Origin: Phaeobacter sp.
Lineage (GTDB): Bacteria; Pseudomonadota; Alphaproteobacteria; Rhodobacterales; Rhodobacteraceae
NCBI RefSeq assembly: GCF_022825805.1
Contig: NZ_JAJDWC010000031.1
Coordinates: 1 to 57,674, forward strand
DNA length: 57,674 nucleotides
Direction: 5' to 3'
Part shown: piece after piece, positions 27,965 through 43,704 of the stretch
Numbering within the stretch: position 1 is the stretch's first letter
Layout: the number at the start of each line of letters is the position of its first letter
Notes under the pieces: model-generated
The model's database searches: none
Told to the model about the DNA's origin: nothing
What the model saw: the letters and a program-made list of their open reading frames with translations, nothing else
Program-made: the position numbers and the translations under genes

Positions 27965-28590
27965 GCCAGGGCTCCTTCCTGCGGGACGTTCCGCTCGACC
28001 TGTGGTGTTGCAATGGTTGCATCAACGGCCTCGGCGAGCAGACCCGCGACGTGATGCGCCTCTGGAATGCACCGCAGTGCGGGCTTTGGCTGTCGCATCT
28101 GCCAGGGCTGCACGTGAGGCCAGAGCATCGCGTAGGAGATGCGGGTTTCGCTGATGGATTCAAAAACGATTGTCCCGGTACCGTTGGACCTGGCCAGGAG
28201 ATCGGCAGCAGCAATGCGGTTGAACGGCAGATTGATGCTGAGCGTGAGCGCCGCCCCGATGCGCATGACAACACGCTGATTGGTGACCGTATAGAGGGTC
28301 GCGCGCGCCTGCAGGCGGGCCATGCCATAAATGACGACGGTCGCCAGACCACCCAAGACAAGCGGCGGCAATCCCGTCAGCAGGGCGGCGTCCCAGGGCA
28401 TAATCTGCAGCGACAGGACGACCCGCCATAAGCAGAGCACCGCAAAGTAGCCGATCACCCAATTGAGCCACATGGCTTCGGTCGCCAATTGCCAGGGCTT
28501 TGGCGCGCCTTGCCAGAGGATATGTTCTCCCTCCGGCAGCTTCTCCGGCAGGCCAGGTACGGGTTCGGTTTTGAAATCACTATGTTCCAT
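27961..28590 (-). CDS. puhB: Photosynthetic complex assembly protein PuhB
   Basis: 209 residues. N-terminal LPEGEHILWQGAPKPW, two membrane helices (about 44-95), then a bacterial PH-like domain with ATLYTVTNQRVVMRIGAALT. PuhB acts as a reaction centre assembly factor. It is separated from puhA by a 78-bp gap holding a large hairpin. Confidence 0.94.
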   Translation of the reverse strand: MEHSDFKTEPVPGLPEKLPEGEHILWQGAPKPWQLATEAMWLNWVIGYFAVLCLWRVVLSLQIMPWDAALLTGLPPLVLGGLATVVIYGMARLQARATLYTVTNQRVVMRIGAALTLSINLPFNRIAAADLLARSNGTGTIVFESISETRISYAMLWPHVQPWQMRQPKPALRCIPEAHHVAGLLAEAVDATIATPQVERNVPQEGALA

Positions 28591-28601
28591 CAGTGTCTCC
28601 T

Positions 28602-28649
28602 TTTGCCGGTGGGAAGCGGGCTTTGTTGGCTCCGCTTCAAACCGGCAAA
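28602..28649 (-). other. Long hairpin between puhA and puhB
   Basis: TTTGCCGGT (28602-28610) pairs perfectly with ACCGGCAAA (28641-28649). Inside, GAAGCGG (28613-28619) pairs with CCGCTTC (28632-28638), separated by 2-nt bulges on both sides. The structure is GC-rich with no T-tract after it, so it probably protects the 3' end of the puhA message and lowers downstream expression. Confidence 0.65.
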
Positions 28650-28668
28650 GCCTCAGACAGGCAAATGC

Positions 28669-29415
28669 TCAGGAATACATGATCCCGCCCGCATACCAGG
28701 CGCTGATCTTCTCTTCCTCAAGCAGCGTGACCTCGTCTGATTTGCGTGGCTTGGGCACGCCGGCAAAGCGGCTGGAATGCAACGAGGCGACTTTCACCCA
28801 TTTGGGTTTGATCCGGGCCAATGACATCGGGATCAGGCGCTGGCCTTTGCCATGGTCCTCTTCCAGGGTCACTTCCAGATAGCGGACGAGCGCTTCTGGC
28901 TTATCGACCCACATGTCAGTGATATGACCGATCACCTGATCGTCTTTGGACAGCACCGGCAGTCCAATTGGATCGCGACCGGCTGAAACCTTGAACTCAG
29001 GTGCCACACGCATCGGGACGATTTTGACATGGCCATGCCCGTCCAGTTCCGGCGTGTTGTGACGCGGGGCCCAGGCGGCTGGACCGACGCCATCTCGCAT
29101 TGGGTCACCCGTTGGTGCATATGGAAAGCCGCCAGCGCCGTTGGTGCGTGCCAGGGCCAGTTCGTCGCGGTCGCCGCGCGCGCCTGAGGGCACTGTCAAC
29201 GTGCCTTTGCCATCCCGAAGGATAAAGGTCTTGTCCTTGGGCAGGGGGAACGGCCCCTGGTTGGCGGCTGGGTTGCCTTCCTCGTCGACCAGAGGAAAAC
29301 CCTCGCGCATGTTTTCGGTCTGCAGGTAGTAGATCAGCCCCGCCAAAAAGATCCAGAACCCCCATATGGCGGCGCTCGCCAGATCAAAATTGCCAAAGAA
29401 ATTAACTTCAACCAT
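28669..29415 (-). CDS. puhA: Photosynthetic reaction centre H subunit
   Basis: 248 residues with one N-terminal membrane helix (about 11-32) followed by a soluble cytoplasmic domain. Conserved parts: [33 protein letters not shown] and [20 protein letters not shown]. It caps the L/M dimer and shapes proton uptake to QB. It has its own hairpin-bounded message downstream and lhaA upstream (15-bp gap). Confidence 0.97.
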   Translation of the reverse strand: MVEVNFFGNFDLASAAIWGFWIFLAGLIYYLQTENMREGFPLVDEEGNPAANQGPFPLPKDKTFILRDGKGTLTVPSGARGDRDELALARTNGAGGFPYAPTGDPMRDGVGPAAWAPRHNTPELDGHGHVKIVPMRVAPEFKVSAGRDPIGLPVLSKDDQVIGHITDMWVDKPEALVRYLEVTLEEDHGKGQRLIPMSLARIKPKWVKVASLHSSRFAGVPKPRKSDEVTLLEEEKISAWYAGGIMYS

Positions 29416-29430
29416 TGTGTGGTCCTCCGG

Positions 29431-30869
29431 TTAGCTGGGAAACTCGGCGAGGCCGAGCTTATCGGGGTGAGTGCCAGCCTTGATCGGCCGCTTGAACGAC
29501 AGGCGAACAAGCGGGGCCAGCAGAATGAGCGTTGCAAAAAGCAGCAGTATTTCGATGTGGTAGACGAAGGCATAGCCGATGGACGGCGTGTTCAAGGTGG
29601 CCCCAAACGTGCCAGCCTGTGCCATTGATCCGATGACGTCTTTCAGCCCGCCTCCGGCCAGAATGGCGAGACCCGCAGCGGTTGCCTGGGCCGCACCCCA
29701 GGCGCCAAGAGCCAGGCCCTGACCGGTCAGTCCGCGTTTGGGCAGTGTCATGGCTGACGTCAGGGTCGCCACGGCAAACAGCCCAGCACCAAGCCCGATG
29801 CCGCAGACCCCAACAAAGAAGACTGATGGTGCCTGCATGGGGGCGGAAAAAACGAGAGCTGAAAAGCTGGCAATCCCGATCAACACGCCGCGGGCGGCCA
29901 AGCGGATTGGATCCTGCCCCCGGCCCAGCCAGTGGGCCGACACCGCAAACCCGAACAGTGCTCCTGTCGCCCAAAGGGCGGTCAGCAATGTGGTGCTGGA
30001 CACCGACAGGCCCAGAATGGCCCCCCCGTATGGTTCCAGCAAAACGTCCTGCATATTGAAGGCAAGCGTCCCAACGAAAACAGTCGCCAAGAGCCGTCCG
30101 GCCCGCCCGCCCGCGGCATAGTCTGCCCAGGCATCACGGAACCGCGGCTTGGCGGCAGGTGTGGCACTTCGGCTGGTGGGGGCGAGCGGTTCCTGTTTCC
30201 AAAGGGCCAGCAGATTGATCAACAAAGTGGCCAGCGCGGCACCTTGCACGACGCGGATCAGCTGTAGTTGTGAGAAATCGGTCAGCAACCAGCCAATGAT
30301 GACGGCGGAAATTCCCATGCCAATCAGGAACATGACATAAAGCAGAGCCACCACCCGCGGACGGGTCGTGTCATTTGCGCGGTCCGCAGCCAAGGCCAGT
30401 CCGGCGGTCTGTGTCATATGTAGGCCCAGACCCGTTGCGATAAACGCCGTTGCCGCCAGCGCTTCGCCGGCCCAGGATGGCCCTGTTGTTTGATCCCCGC
30501 CCAACACGATGAGCGCAAAAGGCATCACCGCCAATCCACCCATCTGCCAGAGTGAACCAAACCAAAGATATGGAATACGCCGCCACCCCAGGCTGCTGCG
30601 GTAGGTGTCCGATTTGAACCCCAGCAGGGGGCGCAGCGGGGCCACCAGCACAGGCAGGGCCAGCATGACCGCCACGATGATGGTCGGCACGCCGAGTTCC
30701 ACAATCATCACCCGGTTCAAAGTTCCAAGCAGCAGCACGGTCGCCATGCCAACCGACACCTGAAACAGCGACAGCCGCAGCAGATCAGACAGCGGGAACG
30801 CGTCTGATGCGGCGTCCGAGAAAGGCAGGAACCTCTTACCCAGGGCTTTGACATGGTTGCGGGACAGGA

Positions 30870-30873
<4 letters not shown>
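29431..30873 (-). CDS. lhaA: LH1 assembly/bacteriochlorophyll transporter LhaA
   Basis: 480 residues with about twelve membrane helices. BCD branch of the major facilitator superfamily, paralogous to the protein at 19897-21186 (shared TLNRVMIVELGVPTIIVAVM and RPLLGFKSDTYRS). LhaA binds LH1 components and delivers bacteriochlorophyll. The ATG at 30873 overlaps the bchM stop (ATGA); the longer ORF to 31098 lies in bchM. Confidence 0.94.
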
Positions 30874-32479
<1,606 letters not shown>

Positions 32480-35400
32480 CTATTGCGCCGCGATCCCTTC
32501 CAATCGGTCTTCGATTTCATCAGCCGCACCTTGCAGTGCAGCCAGGGTTTCAGCGTCGGGTTGCCAATAGTCGCGGTCATGGGCTTCCAGCAGGCGGTTG
32601 GCCATGCGCATGCTGGCTTCGGGGTTGAGCGTCGCCAGACGCTGTCGCATGTCGTCATCCAGCACGAAGGTTTCGGAAATCCGCTGATAGACCCAAGGGT
32701 CGACCTGACCGGTTGTTGCAGACCAGCCGAGCGTGTTCGTGACATGGGCCTCGATATACCGGACGCCCTCGCGGCCATGGCGCAGCAGACCTTCGTAGAA
32801 TTTTGGGTTCAGACTGCGAGACCGGGTTTCCAGTGCAATCTGATCTTTGAGCGTGCGGATTTTGCCATCGCCGCGGGTCTGATCAGAGATATAGACATCA
32901 GCGTCCTTGCCACGGGCGCGTTTGATGGCACGGCTCACACCGCCGAGCGTGTCGAAATAGTGGTCGACGGTTGTGACGCCCAACTCCACGCTTTCGAGGT
33001 TCTGATAGGCGACCTCGACATCTGCGAGGGACTGTTGCAGCAGTTCGGCCTGTTGGGCCGGTTTGCCATCGCGCCCATAGGCATAGCTCTTGCGGGCTTC
33101 GAAGGCATCGGCAAGCTCGTCTTCGTTGTTGAAACTGGATCCGTCGACCAGCAGATTGACGTTCGAGCCGTATGCGCCTTCGGCGTTTGAAAACACTCGC
33201 AGCGCCGCAGTATCCTGATCGCATCCGACGCGGTCTGCATAGCGCAGTGTGTTGGCACGGACGAAATTCATGTCCAGGGGTTCATCGGCATGGGCGGCAA
33301 GCCACGCGGCCTCTGCCAAGAGGCGGATTTGCAGCGGCAGCAGGTCCCTGAAAATGCCAGAAACCGTCATCAGCACATCGATCCGCGGGCGACCCAGCTC
33401 TTCCAGCGGGATCAGTTCAGCCGAACAGAGGCGGCCATAGCGATCAAACCGTGGGCGGGCCCCGAGCAAAGCCAGCGCTTGCCCAATCGGACTGCCATCG
33501 GATTTGATATTGTCCGAACCCCACAACACCAGCGCAATTGACCGTGGCAGGCTGGGATGTGTCGCCAGCAGGCGGTCTGCCTGTGCCTTGCCGTCCGCCA
33601 GCGCATAAGCGGTTGGCATGCGAAACGGATCAAACGCATGGATGTTACGGCCCGTTGGCAAAATCTGCGGGGCACGGATCAGGTCACCGCCGGGCACAGG
33701 CGGTATGAAATGGCCGCCAAGCGCGCGGATCAACGCAGGTGTTTCGGTGTCGCGCGCCAGCGCATCATCCATGTCGGCGCGCTGATCCTCGTCCATCTCC
33801 GGCAGGATGTCCAAAACGGCCTGTCGCTGATCTGCGGACATCGGTGCGCCAACAACATGCAGGCCATCGGGGATCAGGGCTTGTTCCGTGTCCAGCAGCT
33901 GTAGCCACAGTGTTTCTAGGTTGTCATATGTCAGATCGACTGCTTCGGCCTGCGCTTTGATCAGCTCTTCCAATTCATGACATTTTGGTGCGTCAGCCGC
34001 TGTTTCCCGCCACCGAGTGACGCTGTCCTTCAGGTCTTGCAGGCCCTTGTAGAGACCCGATTGGGCGGTTGGCGGTGTCAGATGTGTGACCGTTATGGCG
34101 TTGGAGCGGCGTTTTGCCAGGCTGGCCTCTGAGGGGTTGTTCGCCGCATAGAGGTAGACGTTTGGCAAATTGCCGATCAGCCGGTCTGGCCAGCAGTCCC
34201 CGGACAGGCCAGCCTGCTTGCCGGGCATAAACTCAAGCGCGCCATGCATCCCGAAATGCAGAAGAACATCCGCCTCGAAACGGTGTTTCAGCCATTGATA
34301 AAAGGCCGCAAAGGCGTGGGTGGGGGCAAAACCCTTTTCAAAGAGCAGCCGCATCGGGTCGCCCTCATAGCCAAACACGGGCTGCACGCCGACAAACACG
34401 CTGCCGAAATGCTGTCCGAGGATATAGACGCCACGCCCATCCGATTGGTGACGCCCTGGCGCTGGTCCCCATTGTGCTTCGATCTCGTCTAGCCATGGAT
34501 TGGTCCTGACCAATTCGTCTGCGCTGACGATGTCCGCCACATTGGCACTTTGGCCAAAGTCCGCGGCGTTGCCTTCGAGAATGGCGCAGCGCAATGCCTC
34601 TGCATTTTGTGGGAGATCGATCTGATGGCCTTCGGCCTTCATGCGGCGCAGAACGTTGAAAAGGCTCTGGAATACGTCGAGATACGCCGCTGTCCCCACC
34701 GCACCGGCATTGGGCGGAAATCCATAAAGCACGATAGCGGTTTTGCGGTCTTCGGCCTTTGATTGGCGCAGTTTTGCGAGGTGCTCGGTCTTCTCGGCCA
34801 ATGCTGCCACTCTTTCAGAAATGGGCATCAAGGCGCGGGCATCTGATTCATCTGACCGCACATCAACCGAACTGCGCCGCCCCGCAAACACCGTGGGATT
34901 GGTTGCGCCATCGATTTCCGGCAGCGAGATCAGCATGGTGGTTTCCACCGGACCAAGCCCACCTGTGGACGCCCGCCAGCAATCGATGGTCTGGAACTCC
35001 AGCGGATGGGCGGCGATATAGGGGACATCCAGCACTTTCAGCGTGGCGACGGCTGCGTCTGTGTCGTTGTAGGCGGGACCTCCAACCAGCGAAAACCCGG
35101 TCAGAGATAGCAGCGCATCGACGTCGCCCTGCATGAACTTCGCAATCGCAGGGCGCGCATCCAAGCCGCCGGCAAATGCGGGGATCACCCGCAGCCCCTT
35201 GTCCTCTAAGGCGCGGATCACCGCGTCGTAGTGGGCGCAATCGGCAGACAGCACATAGGACCGCAGCATCAGCACGCCGACCGTTGGCTTGTCGTGTTCC
35301 GATGATCGAAGCACTTGTAGTGTCGCGATATCTTCGCAGACCCGGTTGGGCAGATCGGGATGATACAATCCGACCTCCGGGTATTCGATGGGCAGGTTTG

Positions 35401-36017
35401 CATCGGCGCCGCGCCATTCGGGTCGAGAGGCGTAGCGCGACAGCAAGAACCGCACCATCTGTTCGATGTTCTCGTCGGACCCGCCCAGCCAATACTGCAT
35501 ACACAGGAACCAGTTGCGCAGATCCTGGGCCTTGCCGGGAACAAAGCGCAGAATTTTTGGCAACCGCCGCAGCATTTGCATCTTGGCGCGGGCAGGATCG
35601 CTGGTCTTTTTCACTGGACCGCGCAATTTTTTCAGGAAGCCGAGCACACCCGAAGAGGGCTTGGCCATATCCAGATCGCCGAGCTTTGTGCAGCGGACAA
35701 TGGCATCTTCTGAGATAATCCCAACAACCGCATCGCAAGCGTCGCGCCGGTTTTGCAGATCCGGCAGGATGGCGCGGATATGTTCATCCAGGAAGAGCAG
35801 CGTGCAGATAACAATGTCTGCCTGCTGGAGGTCTGTGCGGGCTTTTTCCTTTGCTGCGGCGCATTCGGCCCATTCCGCACTGGCGTGCACGCTCAGCTGC
35901 AATCCGGGGAAATCCTTCGCCAAGGCAAGGGAAGCCCGCGCAACCGGCCCCGCCGCATGGGCATCCAGCGTGATGATCACCACGCGATAGGGCTGAGCCC
36001 TTGGGGATATCTGCGGT

Positions 36018-36046
<29 letters not shown>
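32480..36046 (-). CDS. bchH: Magnesium chelatase subunit H (BchH)
   Basis: 1188 residues from ATG at 36046. Large porphyrin-binding subunit that inserts Mg2+ into protoporphyrin IX with BchI and BchD, which are not in the window. Conserved cobaltochelatase/CobN-type segments: [40 protein letters not shown] and [17 protein letters not shown]. The start lies 29 bases inside the bchB end; a TTG at 36028 is an alternative. The frame is open further upstream, but that part lies within bchB. Confidence 0.95.
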
Positions 36047-39333
<3,287 letters not shown>

Positions 39334-39390
39334 TTCGGTCCTCCCCATTTTTGGATTCTCATAAAGAAGTCTGCGCAGTTGCAAAGTGAG

Positions 39391-39408
39391 TGTCAATTAA
39401 AACTTACA
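39391..39408. promoter_or_regulatory. PpsR/CrtJ box upstream of bchF
   Basis: TGTCAATTAAAACTTACA is an exact TGT-N12-ACA match, 58 bp from the bchF start. It is placed to control the bchFNBHLM superoperon. Confidence 0.8.
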
Positions 39409-39541
39409 ATCATGTAGTTGACACTTTGAGTCTGCGTGGGGGACTGTCAACCTGCGTTGATGTAACCCACAGGGAACAATTGATTTTCAAAGATTTGAAT
39501 TGAGCAAGGGCGCAAGCGTCCGTAAATTCGCAGGACAGGAG

Positions 39542-39559
39542 TGTACGTTGAATTTGACA
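39542..39559. promoter_or_regulatory. PpsR/CrtJ box upstream of ppaA
   Basis: TGTACGTTGAATTTGACA is an exact TGT-N12-ACA match, 105 bp before the ppaA start. It suggests feedback of PpsR on the antirepressor gene or long-range control with the bchF box. Confidence 0.7.
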
Positions 39560-39663
39560 TTTGAGGCCGTATCGCTGACATTACAGACGCCCAAGGACCC
39601 CGCCTGGGATCAGAGCTGCCGTATCTTACGGTCCGCCCTTGGGTCAGCGCGAAAGTGTAACCA

Positions 39664-40464
39664 ATGACCGACGCCTACATTGCCAAAGGCCTGGGTTCGG
39701 AAGGGGTTCCCTCGCAACTATCTCGTTCTGTGGCCAGCGATGCGCTGCACAACGTCGCGTCCAAACCTTTGTTTCGTATCACGACGGCACAACATAACAG
39801 CAAGATCGATCCCGCAGTTGTTCAACAGCTCTGCCGGGCGTCTCATGACGCCGATGAGCGGCAAATGAATGCCTATGTCTCGGAACTCCTGAAGCAGGGC
39901 GTGCCGCGAATGGCTCTGATCGAAGACTACATTCCGGCCACTGCGCGGGACCTTGGGGACCAGTGGCTTGCCGATCACCTCAGCTTTGTTCAGGTGTCGA
40001 TTGGTGCGGCTCGCCTGCAGGCCGCACTGCGTGGGCTCTATGCGGCATTGCCGCGTCAGGTTCTGGATGTGGGTCTTCAACTCGCGGTAATTACACCTCC
40101 GGATGAGCAGCATACCATCGGTACAATCATAGTAGGAAACACGCTGCGGCTGGCAGGCCACACGGTCTGGCTTGCGACCGGTTTTCACGATTATGAGATC
40201 GTGGAACGCTTGGCACGGCGGGATTTTGACGCCATTCTGGTGTCGATCGCCCAGGAGCGGAATTTGGCGAAACTGCCACTGTTTCTGGAGCGGGTCCGGG
40301 CGGCCTGTCACCAACCAGTTAGTCTGTATGTTGGCGGCTGCGCGTTAGAGAGGCTGAGTACTGCGGAAAGGTCTACCCTTGGCGCAGATCTCGTGACATC
40401 GGATATGGAGCAGGTGACCCGCCATCTTGCGGCCACAACCGAAATGAAAAAACAAAAGACATGA
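39664..40464 (+). CDS. ppaA: B12-dependent photosynthesis antirepressor PpaA/AerR
   Basis: 266 residues. C-terminal cobalamin-binding domain with the motif PPDEQHTIG, whose His150 is the probable lower Co ligand, followed by GNTLRLAGHTVWLATG. The N-terminal half is helical. In Rhodobacter AerR/PpaA binds light-sensitive cobalamin and blocks CrtJ/PpsR repression. It lies 61 bases before ppsR, as in Rhodobacter. Confidence 0.93.
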   Translation: MTDAYIAKGLGSEGVPSQLSRSVASDALHNVASKPLFRITTAQHNSKIDPAVVQQLCRASHDADERQMNAYVSELLKQGVPRMALIEDYIPATARDLGDQWLADHLSFVQVSIGAARLQAALRGLYAALPRQVLDVGLQLAVITPPDEQHTIGTIIVGNTLRLAGHTVWLATGFHDYEIVERLARRDFDAILVSIAQERNLAKLPLFLERVRAACHQPVSLYVGGCALERLSTAERSTLGADLVTSDMEQVTRHLAATTEMKKQKT

Positions 40465-40525
40465 TGCAGTTTCTTGAATTCCCTTTTGCCAGTTTCCGCC
40501 AGGAAGCCAGCCAAGAGGACACCCA

Positions 40526-41938
40526 ATGACACAACGTGGTGCCGAATTTTGGACCAGTGGGGCGGTCCCGATCATAGGCCCTGAAGTGCTGATCAGCATT
40601 GTCGGCAGTGCCTCTGATGTTGCCCTTGTGGTGACGCCGGAAGATCGGGTGGCCTCTGTCATGGTGAATCCGAATGCCAATGGCATGTCCGTGTTTGAGC
40701 GGTGGTATGGGCAGGGTTTTCTAGAGACGCTGACGGTTGAGAGCATTCCGAAGTTTCAAGAACGCGCTGCGCTCTTGCGGGCCGGCGGAGAAAGCCGTGC
40801 GCCGCTTGAGCTGAACCACGCGCTTGCGGACGGCGAAGATGTCCCGATCCAATATTCCGTCTTCCGCATGGCAAACGATCGGTCGTTGTTGTTGCTGGGC
40901 CGTGATCTGCGCCCGATTGCGGCGTTGCAACAGCAACTCATCGAAAGCCAGCGGGTGCTGGAACGCGATTATGAGTTGCAGCGGGAAGCCGAAACTAAGC
41001 TTCGGGTGCTGATGGAGTCGTCCGAGCAAGCGATTGTGTTTGCCTCTTTGACGACGGGTCGGGTGATTAATGCCAATCAACTGGCCAGTGATCTTTTGGG
41101 CGTGAAACGGGATGCGTTGATCGACAGCCAGCTGACCAGCCATTTTGCGGGTATGAAAAACAGCATCACCGAGCGGCTTTTGCAAGCCAGTTCAGATGGT
41201 TTGGAACGGCCCGTTGATCTGGTGATCAAACGCAATGACATGATGGTGTCTGCAGCACCGATTATTTTCCGGTCCTCCGGCGAGCGTATGTTGTTCTGCC
41301 GGCTCAATCTGCCAGACAAACTGCGGGTACAGCGAAGCGGGCTGAGTGATCTGTTGAATGGCATGTTCCAGAATGCAGCGAATGGGATCGTCTTCATCAA
41401 TGGGTCCGGCACGATCAAGACAGCCAATGAAGCCTTCTTGAACCTCTGCGAAGCACCTGATCTGGCGCGTGTGTCGGGACGGTCTTTGGCCGATTATCTG
41501 GAGCGCGGATCGCTTGATGTGCGACTGATGGTCGAAAATGCCGCGCGCAGCCGCAAACTGCCGTTGTTCTCGACGCGTCTGTTGACCGACCACCAACACA
41601 CGGTTCCGGTTGAAGTGTCTGTGACCACAGTAGAATTTGGCGGTAGCGAAATGTATGCGGTGACCATGCGGGATCTGGCACGTGACAGTTCCGTGGCCCA
41701 GGCGGCTACCAGTGTCCGCGAACAGAATGCCCGGAATGTTTCCGAGTTGGTTGGCAGTGCCTCGCTCAAAGAGATCCTGGCTGAGACCATCGACGAAGTG
41801 GAAAAGATGTGTATTCGAACGGCCGTGGATATGACCGGCAACAACCGCGTTGCAGCGGCTGAAATGCTCGGGCTCAGTCGGCAGAGCCTTTATGTGAAGC
41901 TGCGCAAATACGGTTTGGTTAACCGCGACGACAGCTGA
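40526..41938 (+). CDS. ppsR: Redox/light-responsive repressor PpsR (CrtJ)
   Basis: 470 residues. An N-terminal domain, a coiled-coil (about residues 131-160), two PAS domains (about 160-260 and 275-385) and a C-terminal Fis-type helix-turn-helix (NNRVAAAEMLGLSRQSLYVK, 439-458). The two redox-active cysteines of the family correspond to Cys258 and Cys429. Binds TGT-N12-ACA boxes, eight of which are present here, to repress crt, bch and puf genes under oxygen. Ends at a strong terminator. Confidence 0.96.
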   Translation: MTQRGAEFWTSGAVPIIGPEVLISIVGSASDVALVVTPEDRVASVMVNPNANGMSVFERWYGQGFLETLTVESIPKFQERAALLRAGGESRAPLELNHALADGEDVPIQYSVFRMANDRSLLLLGRDLRPIAALQQQLIESQRVLERDYELQREAETKLRVLMESSEQAIVFASLTTGRVINANQLASDLLGVKRDALIDSQLTSHFAGMKNSITERLLQASSDGLERPVDLVIKRNDMMVSAAPIIFRSSGERMLFCRLNLPDKLRVQRSGLSDLLNGMFQNAANGIVFINGSGTIKTANEAFLNLCEAPDLARVSGRSLADYLERGSLDVRLMVENAARSRKLPLFSTRLLTDHQHTVPVEVSVTTVEFGGSEMYAVTMRDLARDSSVAQAATSVREQNARNVSELVGSASLKEILAETIDEVEKMCIRTAVDMTGNNRVAAAEMLGLSRQSLYVKLRKYGLVNRDDS

Positions 41939-41969
41939 CGCGTTCAATTTGATTTCGAAGACAAGGCAC

Positions 41970-42002
41970 GGGCCAGCGTAAGACGACGCTGGCCCTTTTT
42001 TA
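41970..42002 (+). terminator. Rho-independent terminator after ppsR
   Basis: GGGCCAGCGT (41970-41979) pairs perfectly with ACGCTGGCCC (41986-41995), followed by TTTTTTAT. It marks the right end of the photosynthesis gene cluster. Confidence 0.9.
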
Positions 42003-42031
42003 TTCGGTGTTTTGATCTTTTCGCTTTATTA

Positions 42032-42051
42032 TTGATTGACCAGTCAATTAA
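42032..42051. promoter_or_regulatory. BetI-type operator upstream of betC
   Basis: TTGATTGACCAGTCAATTAA is an inverted repeat with one mismatch (ATTGAC-CA-GTCAAT core), 54 bp before betC. TetR-type BetI repressors bind very similar ATTGA/TCAAT palindromes, and betI follows betC. Confidence 0.65.
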
Positions 42052-42104
42052 AATAGTGATGATCCGCTTTTAATTGTGCAGGTCAACCAGAGTGGATTCT
42101 CCAG

Positions 42105-43613
42105 ATGAAAAAGCCTAACATACTGATATTTATGGTGGATCAGTTGAACGGGACTTTGTTCCCAGATGGTCCGGCTGATTGGCTGCATGCGCCAAATCTG
42201 AAGAAGTTGGCGGCGCGTTCGACCCGGTTTCGCAACGCATACACGGCCTCGCCTCTCTGTGCGCCGGGCCGAGCGAGCTTTATGTCGGGGCAATTGCCGT
42301 CCGCGACGCGCGTTTACGACAATGCAGCTGAATTTGCTTCGTCGATCCCGACCTACGCGCATCATTTGCGCCGGGCAGGCTACTACACCTGCCTGTCTGG
42401 GAAGATGCATTTTGTCGGACCCGATCAGCTGCATGGGTTTGAGGATCGGTTGACCACAGATATCTATCCGCCCGATTTTGGTTGGACGCCGGATTACCGC
42501 AAGCCAGGTGAGCGCATTGATTGGTGGTATCACAATATGGGGTCCGTGACGGGTGCCGGGGTCGCAGAGATTTCCAACCAGATGGAGTTTGACGACGAAG
42601 TCGCCTTTCATGCGACGCAAAAGATCTATGATCTGGCACGCGGCAAGGATGATCGTCCCTGGGCTTTGACGGTATCGTTTACACATCCGCATGACCCCTA
42701 TGTGGCGCGCAAGAAATACTGGGACCTCTATGAGGATTGCGAACATCTGCTGCCGGAGGTCGCAGACCTCGGCTATGACAATCAGGATCCGCACGCCAAA
42801 AGGATCTTTGATGCCAATGATTGGCGCAGTTTCGACATCACCGAGGAAGACATCCGTCGCTCTCGTCGTGCCTACTTTGCCAATATCTCCTACCTTGATG
42901 ACAAAATCGGCGAGGTGATGGAGGCGCTGGAGAGCACGCGCCAAGAGGCCATTATTCTGTTCGTATCTGATCACGGTGATATGCTTGGGGAGCGTGGTTT
43001 GTGGTTCAAAATGAGCTTCTACGAGGGCTCTGCGCGTGTGCCGTTGATGGTTGCCGCCCCACAAATGAACCCCGGACGGGTGGGCACACCGGTGTCCAAC
43101 ATCGACGTTTGCCCGACGCTGTGTGATTTGGCCGGCGTCAGTATGGAGGAGGTGATGCCCTGGACGTCTGGCGAGTCGCTGGTGCCCCTCGGCAATGACG
43201 GCAAAAGGGAGACGCCGGTCGCAATGGAATATGCGGCTGAGGCCTCTTATGCGCCGATGGTGTCACTGCGGTTGGACCGTTGGAAACTAAATCTTTGCGC
43301 TCTCGACCCTGACCAGCTCTTTGATCTGGAAAGCGATCCGAACGAGTTGACCAATCTTGCCGCCGATCCAGCCCATCAGGAGGTTCTTGCCGATCTGAAG
43401 GCGATGGCTGCCGAACGCTGGGATCTGGGCCGGTTCGATGCAGATGTGCGCGAAAGCCAGGCGCGTCGTTGGATCGTTTATGAAGCCTTGCGAGAGGGCG
43501 GCTATTTCCCTTGGGATTACCAGCCCTTACAAAAGGCAAGCGAACGCTATATGCGCAACCACATGGATCTGAACGTGGTCGAGGAAGACGCGCGTTTCCC
43601 AAGGGGAGAATAA
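42105..43613 (+). CDS. betC: Choline-sulfatase BetC
   Basis: 502 residues. Type I sulfatase hydrolysing choline-O-sulfate to choline and sulfate. The catalytic formylglycine motif C-x-P-x-R is at Cys52-Arg56 (LCAPGRASF). Further signatures: GKMHFVGPDQLHGFEDR, FTHPHDPYV and FVSDHGDMLGERGLWFKM. Nearly collinear with Sinorhizobium BetC. The C-terminal choline-sulfatase domain (ALREGGYFPWDYQPL) is present. betI follows 91 bases later; betA and betB are not in the window. Confidence 0.95.
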   Translation: MKKPNILIFMVDQLNGTLFPDGPADWLHAPNLKKLAARSTRFRNAYTASPLCAPGRASFMSGQLPSATRVYDNAAEFASSIPTYAHHLRRAGYYTCLSGKMHFVGPDQLHGFEDRLTTDIYPPDFGWTPDYRKPGERIDWWYHNMGSVTGAGVAEISNQMEFDDEVAFHATQKIYDLARGKDDRPWALTVSFTHPHDPYVARKKYWDLYEDCEHLLPEVADLGYDNQDPHAKRIFDANDWRSFDITEEDIRRSRRAYFANISYLDDKIGEVMEALESTRQEAIILFVSDHGDMLGERGLWFKMSFYEGSARVPLMVAAPQMNPGRVGTPVSNIDVCPTLCDLAGVSMEEVMPWTSGESLVPLGNDGKRETPVAMEYAAEASYAPMVSLRLDRWKLNLCALDPDQLFDLESDPNELTNLAADPAHQEVLADLKAMAAERWDLGRFDADVRESQARRWIVYEALREGGYFPWDYQPLQKASERYMRNHMDLNVVEEDARFPRGE

Positions 43614-43623
43614 TGGTCCGGCC

Positions 43624-43656
43624 GCTGGCGGTGGCTGACAGTATGCTCCCGCCAGC
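43624..43656 (+). other. Hairpin between betC and betI
   Basis: GCTGGCGG (43624-43631) pairs with CCGCCAGC (43649-43656) around a 17-nt loop. No T-tract follows, so it may reduce betI expression relative to betC. Confidence 0.4.
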
Positions 43657-43704
43657 TGCGCCAAAGGTGCTGTTTAGATCCCGCGACGTGACAAGAGGCG
43701 AGCT

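Larger units (their letters stand above)
39334..39663. promoter_or_regulatory. bchF-ppaA divergent regulatory region
   Basis: A 330-bp non-coding stretch separating the minus-strand bch superoperon from ppaA. It holds two exact TGT-N12-ACA boxes (listed separately) plus shorter TGT/ACA half-site clusters near 39413-39470, and a TCAAA-GA-TTTGA palindrome at 39487-39498. Nothing coding is apparent. Confidence 0.7.

Noticed and set aside
39480-39502. Possible FNR-type box before ppaA
   Set aside because: TTGAT is present, but the second half-site does not match ATCAA at the required 4-nt spacing.
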